Of a DNA stretch of 64,000 nt, positions 44,369-55,300 are shown one piece after another. Numbering within the stretch: position 1 is the stretch's first letter; each line of letters begins with the position of its first letter. This DNA comes from Rhodoblastus sp963713695 (GTDB lineage Bacteria; Pseudomonadota; Alphaproteobacteria; Rhizobiales; Beijerinckiaceae). The notes under the pieces were generated by a model. It made no database searches. It was given only the letters and a program-made list of their open reading frames with translations, and was not told the DNA's origin. The DNA lies in NCBI GenBank assembly GCA_963713695.1, contig CAVQMU010000005.1, positions 310,001-374,000 on the forward strand. The letters are read 5' to 3'. The position numbers and the translations under genes are program-made.

Positions 44369-45553
44369 ATGAAGCCTTGGATTCTCGCGCTCTCCGCTTT
44401 TCTTGCCCTCGATGGGCCGCCCGCGCCGATTTCGACTCCTGCAAGGAGCGGATCAAGGCGCAGGCCGCGGCCAAGGGCATGTCCCCGAGCGATGCTTTCG
44501 CGCGCGCTGGATGACCTGCAGCCCAACGACGCCGCAAGCTTTCTCGGCAAACAGCCGGAATTTTCCACCCCGATCTGGGACTATGTCGCCGGGCTCGTCG
44601 ATGACGAGCGGATGCGGGACGGGCGGCAGCGCTTCTCCGAAAACAGGCAGGCGGCGCTCGCTGCGCAGAGGCGTTTCGGCGTCGACGCGGCGGCGGTCGT
44701 CGCGGTCTGGGGCGTCGAATCCGATTTCGGCAAGAGTTTCGGCACGCGTCCGATCATCCAGTCGCTGACGACGCTGGCCTGCACGCCCAATCGCCGCTCC
44801 GAATATTTTCATGGCGAACTTCTGTCGGCGCTGAAAATCGTCGACACGCGGCGACGTGTCAGCTGGAAAATTTCAAGGGCTCCTGGGCGGGCGCCTTCGG
44901 CAACACCCAGTTCATGCCCTCGACCTTCCTGAGCCTCGCCGTCGACATGGATGGCGACGGCAAGCGCGACGTTGTCGATCGGTTCCCGACGCGCTCGGCT
45001 CGACCGCCAATTTCCTGCATCACGCCGGTTGGGTCACCGGCCTTCCCTGGGGATTCGAGGTCAGGCTGCCGGCCAATTATCACGGCCCGTCTGGGCCGCG
45101 GCGCGCAAGCAACCGCTTGGCGACCTGGGCCGGGCGCGGCCTGACCCGCGTCAACGGCGCGCTCCCTGTCGGGCGCGGGCGCCTTCGGCCTGCTGCTGCC
45201 GGCCGGGCCGCACGGCCCCGCCTTCCTCGTCTCGCGCAATTTCGACGCCTTCTACTCCTATAACGCCGCCGAATCCTACGCGCTGGCCATCGGCGCTGCT
45301 GTCGGACGGCTCAAGGGCGGGGGCGGCATCGTCACGCCCTGGCCGACCGACGATCCCGGCCTCGACCGGGTCGAGCGCCGCGAAGTGCAGGCTCATGCTG
45401 GAACAGCATGGCTATGACATCGGCGGCAAGCATGACGGCGTGATGGGGACGAAAACCCGCGAGGCCATCGCCGATTACCAGCAACGCCTCGGCATGAAGC
45501 GCGACGGCCGCGCCGGCAAGAAACTTCTGGCCGCTCTGCGCGGCGGAAAATAA
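44369..45553 (+). pseudogene. Lytic murein transglycosylase (MltB-type), multiply frameshifted
   Basis: A secreted peptidoglycan lytic enzyme. The signal peptide (MKPWILALSAFLA), the catalytic domain with glutamate in AVWGVESDFGKSFG, FGNTQFMPSTFLSLAVDMDG, and a C-terminal peptidoglycan-binding domain (HGYDIGGKHDGVMGTKTREA) are all recognisable. They are spread over all three frames: at least six single-base indels are needed to join them, for example near 44413, 44499, 44850, 44885 and 44985. Each repair restores the expected family sequence. Technical error is therefore more likely than decay. Restored length is about 395 residues. Confidence 0.85.
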
Positions 45554-45556
45554 GTC

Positions 45557-46164
45557 TCAGTTCACGCGACCAGTCCGATCCGGCAGATCGTTGCCGCCGC
45601 CGTCGGGCGGCGCGGCGCGCGCGAGAAGATCGCCGGTGCGCTTGATCGCGTCGAGAAAGCCTTCGGTGACCGGTCCTCGCGCAAATGAGCGGTCAGTTCG
45701 TTGACCGCCTCCTGCCATTCGGCTTCCGAGATTTTGCCGGTCAAGTCCGTCGTCGGCGACGATCCGCGCATAGTGTTCGGCCAGAGAAACGAAAATCAGC
45801 ACACCGGCGCGATGCCGCGTTCGGGTCATGCCCCGAATGTAGAATTGTTCCGCAGCGACGCGAAAGGCCTGGCGTCTTTTTAGCAGCGAGGCGTGAGCGC
45901 CAGCCCGAGATGCGTCAAGCTGAAAAGCAGCAGCGCGGCGACGAAAACCGCCGACCTGTATGGCGAAGATGCGTTGCGCCGGGATTTGCGTGAAGGCCAG
46001 CAAGGGCCAAGGCGTCAGCAGAGCCAAGGCCGCGGCAAAAATCGCCGCTGCGCGCATCGATTTCGCATGGACCGCTGAGCCAGCACGCAGACGATCTGGC
46101 CGCTGGTCCGCGCTTCGGCCGCCTCGCACCGCCGCGACAATCGCGTCTTCATCCGCGTCCGCAT
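45557..46164 (-). pseudogene. TPM-domain membrane protein, frameshifted
   Basis: TPM (TLP18.3/Psb32) domain protein of about 200 residues. Recognisable pieces in order: MKTRLSRRCEAAEARTSGQI and VCVLAQRS, two hydrophobic helices (AAIFAAALALLTPWPLLAFT), then TRHRAGVLIFVSLAEHYARI, SEAEWQEAVNELTAHLRED and GFLDAIKRTGDLLARAAPP, in different frames. The start at 46164 shares one base with the ygcG stop (TGATG), so the genes were designed as a coupled unit lemA-ygcG-TPM. Confidence 0.78.
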
Positions 46165-46999
46165 CACCAGTCTCCCGATGCGCCGCCGCCGCCCGACGAG
46201 CCGCCGCCGCCACTGAAACCACCCCCAAAGCCTCCACCGCCGCCGAAGCCCCGCCAAAAGAACCGCCGCCGCCCACCAGCCGGGACCGGGCAGGAATATG
46301 AATGGACCGCCGCCGCCCCGACCGCCGCGACCGCCGCCGCCGCGACTGCTGTTCCAGATGATGAAAATGACCAGCGCGACAATCAGAAAGGGCAGGATCG
46401 CGTCAAAGGCAGAATTCTGGATCGTCGACGCGCACCTGCGGCTTTTTGGTCCATTCGTTGGAATCGGTGGTCAGGATGGTGATGACGTCATCGACGCCGC
46501 GCGTAATGCCGCCAGGAAAATCGCCCGCCTTGAAACGCGGCGCGATGGCGTTGGCGATGACGACTTTCGACAGGGCGTCGGTCAGCGTGCCTTCAAGCCC
46601 ATAGCCGACTTCGATCCGGACCTTCTTTTCGTTCGGCGCGACAACAAGCAGCACGCCATTGTTCTTGGTTTTTTCGCCGAGCGCCCAATGCCGGAACAAT
46701 TCATTGGCGTAGGGCTCGATCTCCTGCCCCTGCAAGGACGACACCGTGGCGACGACGAACTGGATTCCGGATTTCTGCTCGAGATCCCTCAAGTTTCTGC
46801 TCCAGCGCCTGACGCGTGTCCGCCGGCAAGAGATTGGCCTGATCGACCACATGGCCGGTCAGGTCGGGAAAGGTGATGGCTCTGCGCGAGGGCGGCGACC
46901 GGCGCCAGCAAGGAGCGCCAGCCCAGAAAAGACCACAAGCAGTCAGCCGCGAGCGCCGGATGGGCGCCGTCGGCTTTCAGTGCCGGATTTCGGCGCCAT
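46164..46999 (-). pseudogene. YgcG-type TPM-domain protein, frameshifted
   Basis: An exported membrane protein with a signal peptide (LLVVFSGLALL region), a periplasmic TPM domain (FVVATVSSLQGQEIEPYANE, KNNGVLLVVAPNEKKVRIEV) and, after a membrane helix, a long glycine-rich tail ending SGGGGSSGGGGASGDW. Pieces lie in three frames. Start probably ATG 46999, 25 bases after the lemA stop, although the N-terminal frame is itself broken. YgcG-LemA pairs are widespread; function is unknown. Confidence 0.75.
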
Positions 47000-47024
47000 G
47001 GCCATCGGCGCTTGTGCGAGCGCT

Positions 47025-47622
47025 TCAGAATTTGACGGTCGGCGGCGTCTGCGCGCCATCCGTGGCGGTGAATTCGGCCATCGGCTTCTTGCCGCGAAAC
47101 ACCGTCATCGCCCAGAGCATCGAGGGGAAAGTTTCAGCGTCAGATTATAATCGCGTACGGCCGCGATATAATCGCGCCGCGCCACCGGTGATGCGGTTTT
47201 CGGTGCCTTCGAGCTGCGATTGCAAGGCAAGGAAATTCTGGTTCGACTTGAGGTCGGGATAGTTTTCCGAAACCGCCAGCAGGCGTGCCCAGCGCGCCGG
47301 ACAGCTGGTTCTGCGCATCCTGGAACTGCTTGAGCTTGTCGGGATCGGTCAGTTGCGAAGCGTCGACATGAATCTGCGTCGCCTTGGCGCGGGCCTCGGT
47401 GACGCCGATCAGCACGTCTTTTTCCTGCTTGGCATAGCCCTGGACCGTCGCGACCAGATTGGGGATGAGGTCGGAGCGGCGCTGGTAATTGTTCTGCACG
47501 TCGGCCCAGCGCGCCTTGGCGGTTTCTTCCGCCGTCGGGATGGTATTGTAGCCGCAGGCCGAAAGGCTCAAGCCGAGCAGGGCGACAGCGACGAAATTTC
47601 GCAGGCGGTTCGAAAAAGCCAT
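47025..47622 (-). pseudogene. lemA: LemA-family protein, frameshifted
   Basis: LemA proteins are small exported helical-bundle proteins of unclear function. The N-terminus is a lipoprotein-type signal (MAFSNRLRNFVAVALLGLSL then SAC); the core has RWADVQNNYQRRSDLIPNLV and EKDVLIGVTEARAKATQI. The remainder (ENYPDLKSNQNFLAL-like, ARRDYIAAVRDYNLTLKL, AEFTATDGAQTPPTVKF) lies in other frames, with three or more breaks between 47120 and 47300. Stop at 47025. Upstream of ygcG in the same orientation. Confidence 0.85.
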
Positions 47623-47730
47623 TGCGGCGCATCCTCAGGAAAAGCGATTGCAACGCGGCGATCCTTGTGGCGCCGTCGTTGAAGACAACCTAATCTAGGG
47701 AGCTTCCGCCGCTAAGCCAGAGCAAAATCC

Positions 47731-48718
47731 CTATTGCGGGATGGAAAGCAGAATTTTTCCCTGCGCGTTGCGGTCCTTGAGCACATCACAGCGCCTTAGC
47801 GATCTCGGCGAGCGGATAGACGGCGTGGACATGGGCGGAAAGGATTTTTCGCGCGGTCCAGTCGAAGATCTGCGCCATGTTGTCGCGATGGGCCTCGCGG
47901 CTCTCGCTTGACGAATTCGCCCCAGTAGACGCCGATAACGGCGCAGCCCTTGAGCAAGAGTCAGATTGAGCGGGATTTTCGGGATTTCGCCGGAAGCGAA
48001 ACCGACCACCAGAAAACGCCCCTTCCAGGCCATCGCGCGCAAGGCCGCCTCGCTGTAGGCGCCGCCAATGGCGTCATAGACGCAATCGACACCCTTGCCG
48101 CCGGCTCGCTTTTTCAATCCCTCCTTGAGGTCTTCAACTGAATAATCGAGACCTTCATGCGCGCCGACTTTTCCGCGAAGCGAAGTTTTTCCGCGCGAAG
48201 AGGCGCAGGCGATGACATGCGCGCCCATGGCCGCGCCGATCTCCACCGCTGCGAGGCCGACGCCGCCTGAAGCGCCGAGCACCGCGAGGGTTTCCCCGTT
48301 CTGCAGGTCGGCGCGCTGGCGCAGGGCGTGCAGCGTCGTGCCATAGGTGACGAAAAGGCCCGCCGCCTGGTCGTCATCGAGTTCATCAGGAACGGGTGAG
48401 AGGCTTGGCGCCGGCAGGACGAGACGCGATCGCGCCGCCCCATAGGAGCAATAGCCTGCGACCCGCTGTCCGATCCTGAAATTTTCCACGCCCTCGCCCA
48501 GCGCCACGACCCGGCCGCAAAACTCAGCCGCCCGGCGAAAAGGGAAGCTCCGGCTTGAGCTGATATTTGTTCTCGATGATCAGAGTATCGAAAAAATTGA
48601 GCGCGACGCGCGACGGCGCGACGCAGCGACTTCGCCCGGCGCCGGGCTGGGCTCCGGCAATTCGCGCAGCACGATCATTTTCCGGCGGGCCATGATTTTC
48701 ACAAAGGGCGGCGATCAT
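47731..48718 (-). pseudogene. NADPH:quinone oxidoreductase (MDR family), frameshifted
   Basis: Medium-chain dehydrogenase/reductase of the zinc-free quinone oxidoreductase group. N-terminus MIAALCENHGPPE (start 48718) and VALNFFDTLIIENKYQLKPE lie in one frame; YGTTLHALRQRADLQNGETL, the nucleotide loop VLGASGGVGLAAVEIG and VGFASGEIPKIPLN in another. GCAVIGVYWGEFVK and the end NAQGKILLSIPQ follow after more shifts. At least four single-base indels. Restored length is about 329 residues. Confidence 0.85.
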
Positions 48719-48903
48719 TCGGTTTCCGTATTGAAGACTTTTCCGTCTGAATCGCCGCAATTATAGGATGCCCGGTCCGCAATTGTCAGCGGTCCGATTT
48801 TCGCCTGTTTCGACGATTAGAGGCCGGCAGCGCGCGCACTCCATCGCGCCGCCGATTGGCGCTATGATCCCATCGAAGTGATTCGTTTCACGCCCAACTA
48901 AGC

Positions 48904-49555
48904 ATGGTCGAACATGATCTTTTCCGCCCCGCATCGCGCCTTTTTCCAATGCCCGGCCTAGCCCTCCTGGCCGGCATCGTGCTGGCGACGGCCTTCGCGG
49001 AGAGCGCAACCGCCGCCCCGGCCAAGGGCGACGCGCCGAACGCAAAGGAAGAGAAGGCAAGCGGCAAGAAGGCCGGCGACAAGAAAAAAGCCCGATGACA
49101 GCCAAGCCGGACCAAGGCAAATCCGCCTCGATGGGGACAATTCGGCGACTGGGGCGCCTATCAAACCCAAGGAAAGCAGAAAACCTGCTACGCCCTCGCC
49201 CAGCCGAAAACCCGCGAACCGGACAAACTGAAGCGCGACGCCGCCTATGTCTTCATTTCCTATCGCCCCGCCGAAAATGTCAAAAACGAAATTTCGATCA
49301 TCATGGGCTTTGCGATGAAGGACGGCGGCGACGCGGAGGCGACGATCGGCGACGCCGAATTCGGCCTGATCGCCAAGGGAACGAACGCATGGGTCAAAAA
49401 TCCCGCGGAAGAGAGCCATTTCATCGATGCGATGAAAAAGGGATCGAAGCTGATCGTGAAGGCGGCTTCGTCCAAGGGAAAGGTCTCGACCGACACCTAT
49501 TCGCTCGCCGGGCTTGTCACAGGCGCTGGACAAAGTGCGCAAGGAATGCCCGTGA
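48904..49555 (+). pseudogene. Invasion-associated locus B (IalB)-family protein, frameshifted
   Basis: A secreted protein resembling Bartonella IalB. The signal peptide (MPGLALLAGIVLATAFAESA), a Lys/Ala-rich spacer, then the IalB fold: FGDWGAYQTQGKQKTCYALA, YVFISYRPAENVKNEISIIM and ESHFIDAMKKGSKLIVKAAS. The chain ends QALDKVRKECP at the TGA 49553-49555 once a single extra base near 49514 is removed. At least three shifts. Members of the family occur in many free-living rhizobia, so a role in infection should not be assumed. Confidence 0.82.
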
Positions 49556-49792
49556 CTCCGCGCCGGATACAGCGACTTGCATGCTTGCCGCTTGTCGTTG
49601 ATCGCAATAAACTTCCCCAAAGAGCACGACAGGACAGCGTTTTTCGTCCGACTTCCCCCCAAGGTCGCAGGACCAAAGTGTGACGCCGTTCCCGCTTGTG
49701 AGAATTTGAGCCGATAGGTCATAATGCGGCTCGATTGAACGGCGCGCGGGGCGAAAACAGCCACGGCGTCGATTTTTGTCCGGGAGGAAGCA

Positions 49793-51731
49793 ATGTCCGA
49801 GAAAATTTATCCCGTTCCGGCGGAGTGGGAAAAGCGCGCCTTCGTCAACGAAGCAAAATACAAGGAAATGTACGCGCGCTCGGTTTCCGATCCGGACGGC
49901 TTCTGGGCCGAACACGGCAAGCGCATCGACTGGATCAAGCCCTTCACCAAGGTGAAGCACACGAGCTACGATCCGCACAATGTGTCGATCAAATGGTTCG
50001 AGGACGGCACGACCAATGTCTCGCTGAACTGCATCGACCGCCATCTCGCCAAGCGCGGCGATCAGGTCGCGATCATCTGGGAAGGCGACAATCCTGACGA
50101 ATCCAAGAAGATCACCTACAAGCAACTGCATGAAGAGGTCAGCCGCTTCGCCAACGTGCTGAAGTCGAAAGGCATCGGCAAGGGCGACACGGTCACCATC
50201 TATCTGCCGATGATCCCCGAAGCCGCCTACGCCATGCTGGCCTGCGCCCGCGTCGGCGCCGTTCATTCCATCGTCTTCGGCGGATTTTCTCCGGATTCGC
50301 TCGCTGGCCGCATCGAGGGCTGCAAGTCCAAGGTCGTCATCACCGCCGACGAAGGCCTGCGCGGCGGCCGCAAAGTGCCGCTCAAGGCCAATGCCGACGT
50401 GGCCATCGACAAGACCGGCGACATCGTGACAACGCAGATCGTCGTCAAGCGCACCGGCGGCAATGTCGCCTGGAAGGAAGGGCCGCGATTGCTGGTGGCA
50501 TGAAGAAGTCGCAAAGGCTTCGTCCGATTGCCCGCCCACCGAGATGAACGCCGAAGATCCGCTGTTCATTCTCTACACCTCCGGCTCGACCGGCGCGCCG
50601 AAGGGCGTCGTCCACTGCACCGGCGGCTATCTCGTCTACGCGTCGATGACGCATCAGTACATTTTCGACTACCACGATGGCGACATCTATTGGTGCACCG
50701 CCGACGTGGGTTGGGTCACCGGCCACAGCTACATCGTCTATGGCCCGCTGGCCAATGGCGCGACGACGCTGATGTTCGAGGGCATTCCCAATTATCCGAC
50801 CATTTCCCGCTTCTGGGACGTGGTGGACAAGCATCAGCGTCAACATCTTCTACACCGCGCCGACCGCCATCCGCTCGCTGATGGGCGCCGGCGAAGAGCC
50901 GGTGAAGAGGACTTCGCGCAAAACCCTGCGCCTGCTCGGCTCGGTCGGCGAGCCGATCAATCCGGAAGCCTGGGAATGGTATCACCGCGTCGTCGGCGAG
51001 GAACGCTGCCCGATCGTCGACACCTGGTGGCAGACGGAAACCGGCGGCATCCTGATCTCGCCGCTGCCCGGCGCCACGCCCTGAAGCCCGGCTCCGCCAC
51101 CCGCCCCTTCTTCGGCGTGCAGCCGCAGGTGGTCGATGCCTCCGGCAACGTGATCGAGGGCGCCTGCGAGGGCAATCTGGTCATCGCCGATTCCTGGCCG
51201 GGCCAGATGCGCACGCTCTATGGCGACCATGAGCGCTTCCAGCAGACTTATTTCTCGACCTATGCCGGGAAATATTTCACCGGCGACGGCTGCCGGCGCG
51301 ACGCCGACGGCTTCTACTGGATCACCGGCCGCGTTGACGACGTCATCAACGTTTCCGGCCATCGCATGGGCACGGCGGAAGTCGAAAGCGCGCTGGTCGC
51401 CCACGCGGCCGTTTCGGAAGCCGCCGTCGTCGGCTATCCGCACGACCTCAAGGGCCAGGGCATCTACGCCTATGTCACGGTTATGGAAGGCGTCGAGCCG
51501 ACCGAAGACCTGCGCAAGGAACTGGTGGCCTGGGTCCGCAAGGAAATCGGCCCCATCGCCTCGCCCGACGTGATCCAGTTCTCGCCTGGCCTGCCGAAGA
51601 CCCGTTCCGGAAAGATCATGCGCCGCATTCTGCGCAAGATCGCCGAAAACGATTTCAGTTCGCTCGGCGACACCTCGACGCTCGCCGATCCGACTGTGGT
51701 CGACGATCTGATCGAGAACCGCGGCGGCTGA
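49793..51731 (+). pseudogene. acsA: Acetate--CoA ligase, frameshifted three times
   Basis: AMP-forming acetyl-CoA synthetase, the route from acetate to acetyl-CoA. Domains run MSEKIYPVPAEWEKRAFV, the adenylation P-loop LYTSGSTGAPKGVVH, WWQTETGGILISPLPG, ITGRVDDVINVSGHRMGTAE and the acetylation-site lysine in LPKTRSGKIMRRILRK. Breaks are at about 50470 (one extra C), 50833 (one extra C) and 51077 (one C missing); repairing them gives a gap-free protein of about 645 residues, normal for the family. The three changes are single bases, two of them in GC runs, which favours base-call error. Confidence 0.92.
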
Positions 51732-51759
51732 GAAGCTAGGATAGTCGTAGCTTACAAAA

Positions 51760-51790
51760 GCAAGCCGGGCGGAAATCGCCCGGCTTTTTT
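51760..51790 (+). terminator. Intrinsic terminator after acsA
   Basis: AGCCGGGCG / CGCCCGGCT stem with a short loop (GAAAT), followed by TTTTTTGC, about 30 bases past the acsA stop. Confidence 0.88.
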
Positions 51791-51933
51791 GCTTGGACGG
51801 AACAATACGGAATTCGACAAGTTTACCAATCGCAAGAATTTAGGCTCGATTGGTGGCGCCAAAGCCCTAGCTTTCCAATGGCTTTGCCGGCACGCTCGAA
51901 AACTCGTCGTCATGCGGCGACGAATCCGTCGGA

Positions 51934-52476
51934 GTGGTCCGTCCATGCTTCAACTCAAGAGCTTTACAAGCCGCCGTGCTTTGCTACGCGAGCCTTGTGA
52001 CCCTTTCGACGTCCATCGACGCCGCGCGGGCCAGCACCCATGTCGTCAACTACCGCTCGTCCTACAGCGCGGGAACCGTCGTAATCAGCATGAGCCAGCG
52101 AAAGCTTTATTATGTCCTGAACGACGACAAGGCTATCCAGTATCCGGTGGCTGTCGCCAAGCCAGGCAAGGAATGGATGGGATCAACCTGGATTCGGGGC
52201 AAGTACAGTCATCCCGACTGGACGCCGCCCGCCATCGTCAGGGCCGACCATCCCAACCTGCCCAATTTGATCCGGGGCGGTTCGCCTCGCAATCCGATGG
52301 GCGTCGCGGCGATTTTGCTCGAACGCAGCGAGATCGCCATTCACGGCACTTCGGCTTCGATGCGACATTCGGTCGGCACCCGCGCCTCTTACGGCTGCAT
52401 TCGCATGTTGAATGAGGACGTTTCCGATCTTTACGATCGTGTCAGCGTTGGCACGACCGTCATCATGACGCCATAA
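51934..52476 (+). CDS. L,D-transpeptidase (ErfK/YbiS/YcfS family)
   Basis: Periplasmic peptidoglycan cross-linking enzyme. The 180-residue protein has a hydrophobic N-terminal export signal (LQAAVLCYASLVTLST), the substrate segment VISMSQRKLYYVLNDDKAIQ, and the catalytic motif HGTSASMRHSVGTRASYGC ending in IRM (catalytic Cys). The start is a GTG at 51934; no clear Shine-Dalgarno. It is the only gene in the 44.4-55.2 kb stretch without a frameshift. Converges with gluQ, overlapping by 14 bases. Confidence 0.88.
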   Translation: MVRPCFNSRALQAAVLCYASLVTLSTSIDAARASTHVVNYRSSYSAGTVVISMSQRKLYYVLNDDKAIQYPVAVAKPGKEWMGSTWIRGKYSHPDWTPPAIVRADHPNLPNLIRGGSPRNPMGVAAILLERSEIAIHGTSASMRHSVGTRASYGCIRMLNEDVSDLYDRVSVGTTVIMTP

Positions 52477-53406
52477 GGCCTTTGCCGATCCAATCGCATG
52501 GGATCTGCGGCTTGGCCATCAACTCTGCCAGCCAAGTGCGCACGCTTTCGGGCGTCGCGCCTTGCGCGCGAATATCCCTCAGGCTAGCGGCCATCAGGCT
52601 TTTGGACAATTTTCGGCCCCGCGCGTCCATCACCAGTCGGTGATGGCGATAGGTCGGGGTGTGCAGGCCAAGCAAGGCTTGCAGGAGACGATGGAGACCG
52701 GTCGCACGCTTCCAGATCGGCGCCCCGCACAATGTCGGTCACACCCTGCAGATGGTCGTCCAGCGTACAGGCAAGATGATAGGAGGCCGGAGCGTCGCGG
52801 CGGCCAATCAGCGCGTCGCCCCAAAGGACAGGCTCGGCGATGACGACGGTCCCTTCGCGGCCCTCGTGGAATTCGACAAATTTTAGCGGCGCTTCGATTT
52901 CGGCCAAGGCCTTGGCCATGTCGAGCCGGATGGAAAATCGCTCGCCCGACGCAATCCGCTTTTCGCGCGCCATCGCCGAGAGATTGCGGCAGGCTCCCGG
53001 ATAGAGCGGCGCTCCGTCCGGGTCGCGCGGCCAATCAGGCCGGGTGGCGCAGACCTGCGAAATTTCCGAACGGGAACAGAAGCAGGGATAGGCCAAACCT
53101 CGTCGCCGCAGGTCGTCGAGGGCGGCGCCATATTCCGCCATGTGTCTTGATTGCCGCCGCGGCGGCTTTTCCCAGCGCAGACCCAGCCAGGCCAGATCTT
53201 CTTGCAACGCCGCGTCGAAATGCGGGCGGGAGCGCTGCGCATCGATATCTTCGATGCGCAGCAACAACCGCCCCCCGGCTCCATCGCGCCAAGCGTTCGT
53301 TGAGCAAAGCCGAATAGGCGTGACCCAGGTGCAGATAACCATTGGGGGAAGGCGCGAATCGGAAAACCGATAGCGTCCGTCCTGGCAACGAAGGCGTCTT
53401 TTCCAT
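52463..53406 (-). pseudogene. gluQ: Glutamyl-Q tRNA(Asp) synthetase, frameshifted
   Basis: Truncated GluRS-like enzyme that attaches glutamate to queuosine 34 of tRNA(Asp). The N-terminal RFAPSPNGYLHLGHAYSALL contains the HIGH-type signature; the tail carries the KMSKS equivalent in DARGRKLSKSLMAASL. In between, LLLRIEDIDAQRSRPHFDAA and VVIAEPVLWGDALIGRRDAP are in another frame. At least two indels (near 53280 and 52725). The ATG at 53406 shares a base with the stop of the upstream DUF1674 gene (TGATG). Confidence 0.87.
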
Positions 53407-53606
53407 CAAAAATCGCTGGCGATGCCCTTGCGCTCCCAATCTCCATAGCGGACAGGCTCAGGTCCTTTCGGACCGTTGATTTCGAGGGGCGGCGTCGGTT
53501 GCGGCGGCGCCGTGTGCGCGGCGTTCCTCGGCTTCCGCCAACGCCCTTTCCGCTGCCGGACTCAAAATTCTAGCATTCGGTCTCGGGGATTTCTTGTTGC
53601 AGTCAT
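53406..53606 (-). pseudogene. DUF1674 protein (SDH assembly factor 4-like), frameshifted
   Basis: A short protein whose C-terminus, EINGPKGPEPVRYGDWERKG then IASDF, is the DUF1674 signature. Relatives include mitochondrial SDHAF4, an assembly factor for succinate dehydrogenase. The preceding LSPAAERALAEAEERRAH lies in another frame, and the probable ATG (53606) in a third, so two or more indels are needed. Restored length about 65 residues. The stop overlaps the gluQ start by one base. Confidence 0.75.
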
Positions 53607-53881
53607 CGACGCTATTCTTTCGTTATGCTGGTGATCCGGGCGCCGTGGAAGAAGCCTTTCGGAGGATGGAAGCCGCCAACGCCGCATCGCCGATCCGCAT
53701 GGCTATGTGGACGCCGCTATGGTAAAAATATAATCGAAACCCGCCTTCGCGCAACTCCGACCAGAACACGGGGCGAATAAATCATAATTTCGGCAGGCCT
53801 TTCGGTCGCCCCGGCAAGGGCGGCGGGAAGGACAGGAGCGCTGCAAAGCCCAACCATCCGGACCACGCGGCAGGCGAAGGG

Positions 53882-55199
53882 TTGGCCCATCCGGGCCTCG
53901 CAGCGCGTGTCGCTGCGGCCGCGGTCATATGCGATGTCGTGCAGGGCGGTCATGCGCTTGACGAACGTTTTGCTCCCGAAGCCACGCCCTCGCGAGTTAG
54001 CGGTCTGGACGAACGCGACCGAGGTCTCGCACGCTCCATCGCCACAGTCGCGCTTCGACGGCTCGGCACGATCCGGCTGGCGCTCAGTCAGTTGGTCGAA
54101 AAGGGCCTGCCCCGAAATTGCGGCCCGCTCGAATGGCTTCTGATCACAGGAAGCGCGCAAATTCTCTTTCTCGATGTTCCCGACCATGCCGCTGTAGATC
54201 TCGCGGTTCGAGCGGCGCGTCTCGATCCGAAAAGCGCGCCTTTCGCCCATCTGGTCAATGGCGTGTTGCGCAACTTGATTCGCCGCCGCGACGAATTTCT
54301 CGACCAGTCTGATCCTCTCGAAGACGATACGCCACACTGGCTATCCGCGCGCTGGCGTCGCATCTATGGCGAGGCGCGCGCGCATGCCGTAGCGGCCGCC
54401 ATTCGCGACGAACCGACGCTAGACCTTACCGTGAAGAGCGATCCTGCGGGCTGGGCGGAAAAACTCGGCGGCCGCGTCCTGCCGACCGGTTCGGTCCGCC
54501 TGCAGACCCACGCGCCTATTCGCGAATTGCCTGGCTACGATGAAGGCGCCTGGTGGGTCCAGGACGCTTCCGCCGCCCTACCGGCGCGCCTTCTCGAGGC
54601 TCAGCCAGGGCAACGCGTTCTTGATCTCTGCGCTGCGCCTGGTGGCAAGACAGCGCAACTCGCCTTGACCGGAGCGCGAGTGACGGCGCTCGATCGCTCG
54701 GCCGAACGGCTAAAAGTTCTGTCGGCAAATCTCGTCGCGTCTGGGCCTTGACGCCGCCATTTCCGTCGGCGACGCCGCGACGTTCAAAGCTGAGCCTTTC
54801 GACGCCATTCTGGTGGATGCGCCCTGTTCCGCCACCGGCACGGCGCGGCGTTGCCCGGACGTGCTCTGGACAAAGAAACCCGGCGACATCGCTTCGCTTA
54901 CCGCCATTCAGACCCGAATTCTCGATCGCGCCCTCAGCCTTCTCAAGCCGGGCGGCTTGCTGGTCTATTGCACCTGCTCGCTCGAACCCGAAGAAGGCGA
55001 AGCGCAAATCGGCGCCTTGCTGCGCAGGAATCCCGACATCATCAGAGAAAAGATCAATCCTCTCGAATTGGGCTTGCCCGCCGAGGCGGCGACGCCCGAG
55101 GGCGATTTGCGCCTGCTGCCTTCGTTTCTTCCACACGAAGACCCGCGCCAGCGAGGGCTCGACGGGTTTTTCGTCGCGCGCCTGAAACGCGTCAATTAG
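53882..55199 (+). pseudogene. rsmB: 16S rRNA m5C methyltransferase, RsmB-type, frameshifted
   Basis: SAM-dependent cytosine-5 methyltransferase with an N-terminal NusB-like helical domain (VVQGGHALDERF, VNGVLRNLIRRRDEFLD) and the methylase core: SAM loop VLDLCAAPGGKTAQLAL, DAPCSATGTARRCPDV and the catalytic cysteine in LLVYCTCSLEPEEGE. The frame breaks near 54747, where one extra base in GGGCC must be removed to give ASGLDAAISVGDAAT. The N-terminus is uncertain: a TTG at 53882 is used, but coding character (FGRPGKGGGKDRSAAKPN) continues upstream without an ATG, suggesting another indel. Confidence 0.88.
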
Positions 55200-55300
55200 C
55201 TGTGAATTAACCATGTTCAGGCAACCTCCGGGGCTGCTGTCGCCACGAGGCTTTCGGACATTGGCGCGCAGGAACCCGAGCTTCCGGAGATTGGATCGCC

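Noticed and set aside
53700..53760. Possible promoter AAATATAATCG ahead of rsmB
   Set aside because: No acceptable -35 at 16-18 bases, and the region is within the indel-rich stretch, so spacing cannot be trusted.
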